Below are positions 56,519-64,000 of a stretch of DNA of 64,000 nucleotides, piece after piece. A model generated the notes under the pieces. The model was not told the DNA's origin, searched no databases, and worked only from the letters and a program-made list of their open reading frames with translations. Numbering within the stretch: position 1 is the stretch's first letter; every line of letters begins with the position of its first letter. Source of the stretch: Trichuris trichiura (lineage: Eukaryota > Nematoda > Enoplea > Trichinellida > Trichuridae). The DNA is taken from assembly GCA_037903355.1 (NCBI GenBank), contig JBAJFE010000034.1, forward strand, positions 1,178,001-1,242,000, written 5' to 3'. The translations under genes were made by a program, and so were the position numbers.

Positions 56519-57060
56519 TTCCTGTATAAAGAAAGTAAACTACGATTAAATCTACACAGATACGCTAAAGAAAAAAGAAAAACTTCGGTTTAACAAAGGA
56601 AAATTATGCAGCTGAGCCTAAACACGTAAGCACATGCAAATCGCAAGCAAATTCTACTACCATCGGCCTTCATGATTCTTATAAAAATAGCGAATGCAGT
56701 TCAAAGTTCGCTTACTGAGAAAAGCTAACATGCAAAATTCTAATTGTGAAACATCGTTTTCCAATTAAAACTCCAATGTGAGATTATGGTAACAATTCTG
56801 CAGAAGAAGCAAGGTATTCAGAATGAACGGCACTCAAAAAAAGATTAACGGAGACTTACCGAACTCACATGATAGAATAGACTGTTACCGTAATGCGGAT
56901 TTGCAGGAGGCGACGTTGAAGAACCGTCACGGAAGACTCCCCGTGCTGTTACGCCAGGCGACACACGCCTGACTGTGATAAGCAAATTCCATTCCTAGCA
57001 CATTATCGTCACAATGTTTTTTCATTGCAGTAAAGTAGAATTCGAGCTTCTTTTGTTTCG
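56519..57060. other. 5' flank of HD-PTP
   Basis: The HD-PTP start codon is preceded three bases upstream by a TATACAG acceptor-like site, so a 5' untranslated exon may lie here, perhaps near 56.85 kb. No promoter motif could be assigned. Confidence 0.4.
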
Positions 57061-57061
57061 C

Positions 57062-59222
57062 ACGTGTACTTCTTTTCTACAGCAGCTGCTTATATGGCTC
57101 CAAGCAAGCTCGGATACCTCTTGTGGTTTTCTCGCTGCGTTCTGCATTACAATCATTGTCTTCGTGCCATTGTAAACGCTGTTCAATAGTTTCCAGGGTA
57201 TCTGACAGCTCAGCAGTGGTCATTTGTCGCGGAGGAACTTCCTGATTTTCATCATCTCCTTCTCTTCCTTCAGTTTCCCCTCTTACAGAAAGTTCCTGCA
57301 GGTTTTCGGTGGTCAGCTCATCCGGTCGACAATTCAAAATGTCCTCAATAACCTGATATTCCACTCTTTCAAAGCCTAGCCTGTTTGCCAACTGAACGCA
57401 GCTTTTAGTAATTTCGCATACTTGAGCAGAAGGCTCAAAGTCTTTAAAATTGCAGATCAGATCTGGAATGAGTTTCCGCCAAACACGGTGCAAGCACTGT
57501 TTCGATACGTCATTCCAGGCATCTACGATGTTGTTAATGGCCATTCTCAGGTTATAGTTCTTCCAAAATTCCATCACAGTTTTACAAATTTCTCCGTCGG
57601 TCGCTTCGATCAGCATCTTGAACGTTCGCCTTAAGTAGTAAGCTTTGAATGCTCTGATAACGCTTTGGTCAAGCGGTTGTAACAAAGAAATGGTCCGTGC
57701 AGGCAAGAAAACAAAGCGGACATTTGGGTCTAGCTCAGTATCATCGATGGGTGACTTGGCGCGCTATCCATGATTACGAGAACTTTAAAAGCCAAGTTCT
57801 TCTCGTTCAAGTATTTCTTAATGTCATTCACATAAGCATTAGAAAAAATATTAAGGCAAACTTGGACGGTCATCCATTCTCTTTTGCTGTAAACGCCCAA
57901 ACTGCTTTTAACACTTCCCCTTAGAGCTCGTGGATTGGCATGACGATGAATCATCAATGGCTTCAGCTTAAGATCCGCACTAGCGTTGGCACCGAGCATT
58001 ACAGTCACATGGTCTTTCGCAGCGCAAATTCCTGCAGCATGCCTACGCTCCCTGGAAATGTAGGTCCTTTTTGGAATACGCTTTAGATAAAGATCTGTCT
58101 CGTCGAAGTTAAAAATTTGATCGAGGCAGTAGCCCTTTTCTTTGACCAAGTTTTGTACTTCTATTGGAAATGTTTGCGCGGCATCGACGTCCGCGCTTCC
58201 TTCTTCGCCACAGAAACGAACATTGTGAAAACTGTATCGATTCTTGGAAAACGCTAGAACCAACCACTACTAGAAGTAAATGGAGGAATTTCAGTAGGAT
58301 TTGTAGACTGCTTCTTAAGGTCTTCGTAAATCGTAACTGCTTTTTGTCTGATGGTGAAAAACGTTGTTCCTATTCTTTTCATCGTTTGAGTTTCGATCCA
58401 AATGCTGAGTAGTTTTTCCATTTTTTCCAGTATCTTAAGCCTTGTTCTTATTGACATCGCAGTACTTGAACTGGTACCGCTTACGCAAGTCTGTTTAATT
58501 TTTTCTGCATTGCTCCTAATGGCCCGCAAGGTTGATTCCTTTATGCCGGTAGCTTTGACGATATCACGTGTCGTCTCATTCCGTTCATACCGTTTCAGTA
58601 TCTCAAGCTTCTCTCCAACAGTCAGCGCCTTTCGTTTTCGACCACTACCAGCTGACTTCGAATCAGGAAGCTTAGACATTTTCAGATACTTATAAGCTAT
58701 CCTCAGATTGCGGAATCAGACAAAATACTTACGAATTGAGCTCGCAATCAGATGGTGTGAATGCTTTCCGAATTTTGTGCTAGCGTACTACGACTCACTG
58801 GAAAACGTCTACGATGCCTTCGCTTCGGGAGAATTGAAAATGGAAATGTCGTCTGTATACATGTTTCTGCCGGCGCGAATTATTCCACCGAACATGAATA
58901 CCGATCAATAGCCTGTTTGAGTATGCGTATCGCAGGGTGCACAGCTGGGTCGGACACTACTTCTGATAAGAATCCTAAACGTTTTTGTCACATCTCGCTT
59001 GTTCGTGACCGAAGAACGCGCATAAGCTAACGGCGCGGTCTTTGTTTGCTTCCGGTGGATGGAAACACGCGGAGACTTTGACATACGCCCACGCTTTCCA
59101 GCTGGCGAAATCGCGTAAGAGCGAAAACAGAATAGCGTTATGTGAGAAAGTGCTACGATTTCATAATCGCGTATGAGCGAAAACGTGTTATATGAACACG
59201 CGTTATACGAGAACTACCTGTA
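57062..59222 (-). mobile_element. Tigger (pogo superfamily) transposon with broken transposase
   Basis: Three minus-strand frames make up one transposase: 58679-58254 (LTVGEKLEILKRYERNETTR, psq HTH), 58263-57730 (IFNFDETDLYLKRIPKRTYI with the first Asp, VLVIMDSAPSHPS with the second) and 57706-57077 (SLLQPLDQSVIRAFKAYYLR with the third). Two frameshifts, near 58258 and near 57718, break it. The DDD residues remain, though DNAPSHP reads DSAPSHP. The outer end at 59222 is TACAGGTAGTTCTCGTATAA (reverse strand), a Tigger-type terminus. No matching terminus was seen near 57060, so that end is lost. Confidence 0.85.
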
Positions 59223-59582
59223 TACTTAGCTAAAACAGCTTTTGTGCTGCTGAACCGAACTTTCACGAAATTTTTTCGCGTTGTCAGTGGGCTGAATGGT
59301 TTTGCTAAAGCGCCTTTGCTCATAGAAAGTTTTAATAATTTGGAGATTTATCTAGGCAGTGTTATGTGTTAGAAAATAAACTATGCCGCACGGCAACATG
59401 CCTTTTTTTTGCAATCGGCGGTCATGAGCATTGTTAAGATTTTGTTTTTGCGAAAAACTTGAAAATGACGTTTTTTGCATAGTTCACAATTTGTTTTTTT
59501 GGGTCAAAAGGGGAAATAAGTACTCGTAAAGAGAGATTTTTCTATTTTCGTTTGTTTTGCCGTACAGATGTGTTTCTTGCAG
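59223..59582. other. Stretch upstream of the TESK-like exons
   Basis: If the kinase gene were whole, exons for its N-lobe and HRD loop would be expected here or further upstream. I find no such sequence between the Tigger end and 59583. Confidence 0.5.
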
Positions 59583-61150
<1,568 letters not shown>

Positions 61151-61445
61151 CAGATAAGAGCAGAGGTGTTAATGGACGTTGGTCACTACCAAAGGCGGGA
61201 TTAACGATGATAGATGGTGCCCATTGTTGGCCACTCTGTGACCCGTCTAATGTCGTTAATCCAAGGCCGTGAGAACAACGACGTCTGGGAGCTGTCTAGA
61301 CGCTCCCTATTTAAAGCCCTCTCGCTCACCTCAGTTCGTCTCTCCCTCCTTCTCGCTGATCTCTGTCACCTCTTGTATATCGCAAGCTCGTTCTACCATC
61401 ACTTTACCATTTTACTGTATAACCAATAAAAGCTATTTCCATCAT

Positions 61446-61971
61446 GCTTGACTTAGAAGGCGCAACCTTCCAACAGAGAGAAAGCGTTCCGCAGCAGTTT
61501 TTCGAAGAGGATCGTTTATTTGTCAATTCAAAGGTGTGCAGTAGACGGCAACGCATGGAGAGAACATCTACGCCTCTTCTGGACGTCTACACTGACCAGT
61601 CACCTTTAGCAACTGCTTATGAATGTGCAACTTTAGGGGCAACAGGGCTTTCAAACGACGAACATACTTTATTAACGAATCCAATTTGTTCAAGCGAAAT
61701 TGTTGCCGACAGAGCAGCCATTTATTCAGAATCAACAGAAACCGATGATCTACCTCAACAATGTTATTTTTTTATTGACCGTGCCGAGTTGAATCATTCG
61801 TCGAATATGCCCTGTGTGTTTGGTTCCGAGCCTACCGCCTCCGAACGAACTTACTATGGCTATACTAAGCCGTTTATGTCTACGTTCCTGTGCCACAGAC
61901 GGGTACCTGATAGTAGGTCGTCCCATCGTTGCACCGTGTGGACTCCTTCAAAACGTTGTGTTCTTTTGTAA
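61446..61971 (+). CDS. Unrecognised frame after the LTR, perhaps a TESK-like tail exon
   Basis: 175 residues, acidic and Ser/Thr-rich (LDLEGATFQQRESVPQQFFE, ERTYYGYTKPFMSTFLCH). It lies in a different frame from the kinase tail once the LTR is removed. It may be the next exon, with an acceptor such as TTCCAACAG at about 61474, or a relic. Confidence 0.35.
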
Positions 61972-62492
61972 GCCATCAGAGGCGAAAACCGAATTACGTA
62001 AGTTTCCTCTGCATGCGCTTTATATTGTTACTAGTCAAAACAAAGTCGCCAACGCCTGCTGTTTTCTCGTCGCTAACTCATATCGCCTAGTTATTACTTC
62101 TAAGTAAACTTACTTTTATCGCGGACTTATAACATAGCTCAATATGAAGCTACTTCCAATGGTACACAAATTGACCTTGGAGAAACAACGGTAAGATATT
62201 TGTTCGAGATAGTTAATATCTTTAATTTAAAAGGCGAAAACGCGACTTTGAAGTCTGTTTTGTCCCGCATCTGAAAGTTAAGTGTCTGCTTCTGTTCACC
62301 GGTTCTTTAGAACTGTCTGCACTGGTAAAGCGTTATTGAAACTTCACCAACTGGAATGTGGGTTAAGAATATCTTTTTTCCAACAGCTACGTGCAAAGAA
62401 GGACTTCGCTGAAGAAATGTGAATTTCTGCTGCTTCCAAGTTTACTCTTATTCGCTCGATCCCGTCCATGTCAAGATCTTGAATGTTTACGT
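61972..62492. other. Sequence between TESK-like tail and PLE
   Basis: No gene recognised. The right end, from about 62400, may be the 5' part of the PLE in which the palindrome is nested. Confidence 0.35.
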
Positions 62493-62611
62493 CTAGATAG
62501 AATCATTTTGAAGATATAGTGTCTTCGTACTGGACCGTATAATTTCATTTGGTTGCTTCTTTTTGTATGGATTTTTATGTCCCATTGAAAAAACTTTTAT
62601 TACTAAAATGT

Positions 62612-62649
62612 CCGGAGCTTTCGGGTCATTCGAGACCTGTCATCAGCGG
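62612..62649 (-). ncRNA. Hammerhead-like motif, left outer arm
   Basis: The minus strand reads CCG-CTGATGA-C-AGGTC-loop-GACCC-GAA-AGCT-C-CGG. Core intact, one mismatch in stem II. Confidence 0.6.
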
Positions 62650-62984
62650 TCATAAGTTGTAAATATGATTTTTGGCAGCGAATGCCATCTATCGTTTCCG
62701 AGGATTTTAAAGCGGGCATTTTTAAAGTTTTCCGTTGGTAGGTTCTTGCATTTGAGTCTGTCAGCGCAACTCTTTTTTTCATATTGCATTCATTTTTTCC
62801 TCTTCTTTCTTTCTTCTTTTTCCTTTTTCTTTTTCTTTCTTTGTTCCATATATATTGCAATCTTATCCATTTCTATTTGTTCTAATTATTCGTTTTTTCT
62901 TCTTTCCCGGTTTTTGTATTTCATCTGTTGAGTGTTGAGTTTCTTTTACGGAAATTTTGTCCCGTTGATAATATTTTTATTATT

Positions 62985-63022
62985 CCGTAGCTTTCGGGTC
63001 AAACGAGACCCGTCTTCAGTGG
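62985..63022 (-). ncRNA. Degenerate hammerhead-like motif, inner copy
   Basis: The minus strand has CTGAAGA, stem II, GAA, AGCT-A-CGG, but the base pairing 1.1 is A opposite C, so stem I is broken next to the cleavage site. Confidence 0.5.
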
Positions 63023-63148
63023 TGTTAATATAAAGCAATGACGTAACGAAAATTCACGGTGTTAAAAAAATGCTTAAAAATGCCCGCTTTAAAATCCTCG
63101 GAAACGATAGATGGCATTCGCTGCCAAAAATCATATTTACAACTTAAG

Positions 63149-63187
63149 ACCGTTGATGACGGGTCTCGAATGACCCGAAAGCTCCGG
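63149..63187 (+). ncRNA. Degenerate hammerhead-like motif, right outer arm
   Basis: CTGATGA has become TTGATGA (C3 to U), which abolishes the core; stem II, GAA, AGCT and CGG are kept. Confidence 0.5.
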
Positions 63188-63246
63188 ACATTTTAGTAAT
63201 AAAAGTTTTTTCAACGGGACATAAAAATCCGTACAAAAAGAAGCAA

Positions 63247-63545
63247 CTAGATAGAATCATTATCAACCTCAGCTTCCAGAAAAAGAAGTTTTACCCAAAG
63301 GACTAAATAAAGTCTTCTGTCCAGGAGCTCCTCCGGTTTTAGACATCATTGCTTCCTTCAAGCATGGATTGTCTTCCACTGAGCAAAATGGAGCTAGTGA
63401 GTTAAAGTCCGCCATCAGCACTTTACTCAGACGTCGTAGGTTTGCACAGACTCTCAAGCCTTTACCGATGGGACACGAGAGCACCACGAAACCTGAGGAT
63501 ACAAAAAGAAGGAATGATCACGAAAGCAGATAAAGATGAGGTCGT
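63247..63545 (+). pseudogene. N-terminal part of a Penelope-like protein, frameshifted
   Basis: Plus strand: RIIINLS, then in another frame PEKEVLPKGLNKVFCPGAPP and VLDIIASFKHGLSSTEQNGA, LKSAISTLLRRRR, then after another shift GMITKADKDEVV. This is the PLE order LSKGLNF.P.P..P..DI.A.IE, then I.KADKG..VV at the start of the RT domain. The palindrome at 62508-63246 sits inside its 5' end. Confidence 0.75.
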
Positions 63546-63551
63546 CAACTA

Positions 63552-63830
63552 GTGGCAGTCGGAATCCCGAAAGTCGAATTCCAGAATAGGTTGAAGATAG
63601 GATCGAAGGGATTGCCTGGTGGCAGCGGTGCATTGGCAGCTTTTAGATAAGGAGTGCGTTTAAGTAGAAGCGTTATTATACTGGTCTCTTTTTTTAGGTC
63701 AGGAATTTCGAAAAAGACCAGTATAATAACGCCTCTATTCAAATACATCCCTTACTTAGAAAACGCCAATGCAGAACTGCCACTAGGACACCCGTTACAT
63801 TGTTTTTCACCTATTCTGGATTTCGACCTA
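63552..63830. repeat. Imperfect inverted repeat at the PLE fragment
   Basis: CGTTATTATACTGGTCT (63671-) is inverted at about 63715-63732. Outer parts are also inverted: GAATTCCAGAATAGG near 63575 against CCTATTCTGGATTTCG near 63810. The centre is near 63700. Possibly a head-to-head PLE copy. Confidence 0.7.
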
Positions 63831-63842
63831 TCGAGACTTTGA

Positions 63843-64000
63843 CCCCAACTCGTCGTTGACGTTTTAGTCAGATCTGCTTACGAAAATGAGGGGAATCACT
63901 TTTTTGACAGTTCCACCGGGTCTTTTAAAAAGTTCCCCCCCCCCTGGAAGTGAAAGGCGGCAACATCAAAGGAGGTCAAGGGGAGATTATTACGTCACAC
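63843..64000. other. Window end, no recognised content
   Basis: Contains a short poly-C run at about 63936-63945 and no gene. Confidence 0.4.

Larger units (their letters stand above)
62508..63246. mobile_element. Palindromic PLE-derived element nested in an older PLE (739 bp)
   Basis: Bounded by a 15-bp direct repeat CTAGATAGAATCATT (62493-62507, 63247-63261). Outer arms (GGATTTTTATGTCCCATTGA / inverted) and hammerheads match. The left arm includes the same AATGCCATCTATCGTTTCCG block as the 36-kb element. The centre (about 62935-63065) is half of an 8.8-kb-type element. So two subfamilies have recombined or inserted into one another. Confidence 0.8.

Overview
This is eukaryotic, almost certainly nematode, DNA. 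Host genes are split by many short GT-AG introns (about 45-60 nt) mixed with multi-kilobase introns filled with transposons. The readable genes are animal genes: a small heat-shock protein, proteasome subunit alpha-4, a calreticulin relative, a LRRK1-type ROC-COR kinase, HD-PTP (PTPN23) and part of a TESK-like kinase. Intron style and transposon mix (Penelope-like, MULE, Tigger/pogo, mariner) suggest a clade I nematode of the Trichuris type. That placement is inference; no marker in the window proves it.

Layout: 1-377 is the start of a small heat-shock protein (minus). 1711-4254 is proteasome alpha-4 (plus, 8 exons). 5637-6872 is an intronless, divergent calreticulin (minus). 6.9-19 kb is a transposon graveyard holding MULE, pogo, Penelope-like (PLE) and LINE remnants and two palindromic elements. 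19.0-38.0 kb is one LRRK1/lrk-1 gene (minus), with ankyrin, LRR, ROC, COR, kinase and WD-like parts in that order. 38-41.3 kb holds an LTR-retrotransposon gag remnant. 41.3-56.5 kb is one HD-PTP gene (minus) whose large middle intron carries mariner, Tigger, PLE and hAT-like debris. 57.06-59.22 kb is a broken Tigger transposon. 59.58-61.97 kb is a 5'-truncated TESK-like kinase interrupted by two solo LTRs. 62.5 kb to the end is a PLE with a second PLE element nested inside it.

The most interesting structure is a family of palindromic PLE-derived elements, at 8762-9043, 17623-17940, 23156-23555, 35898-37208, about 48009-48350 and 62508-63246. Five of the six are bounded by 12-18 bp direct repeats. 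Each carries one or more copies of a motif of about 38 nt that fits a type I hammerhead ribozyme: CUGANGA, then stem II, then GAA, then a palindromic AGCU stem III, then a UH cleavage site, with stem I closing around them. Stem I and stem II both covary between copies. Four elements hold the motif on both strands, two lie in introns in the sense of the host transcript (LRRK and HD-PTP), one is an 80-bp tandem dimer, and one encloses the coding end of a PLE GIY-YIG endonuclease. Hammerheads in PLEs are known in animals; the palindromic elements and their intronic sense placement deserve a closer look.

The host genes do not form one pathway. LRRK and HD-PTP both act on endolysosomal membranes in other animals. 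HD-PTP here has lost its catalytic cysteine and must act as an ESCRT scaffold rather than a phosphatase.
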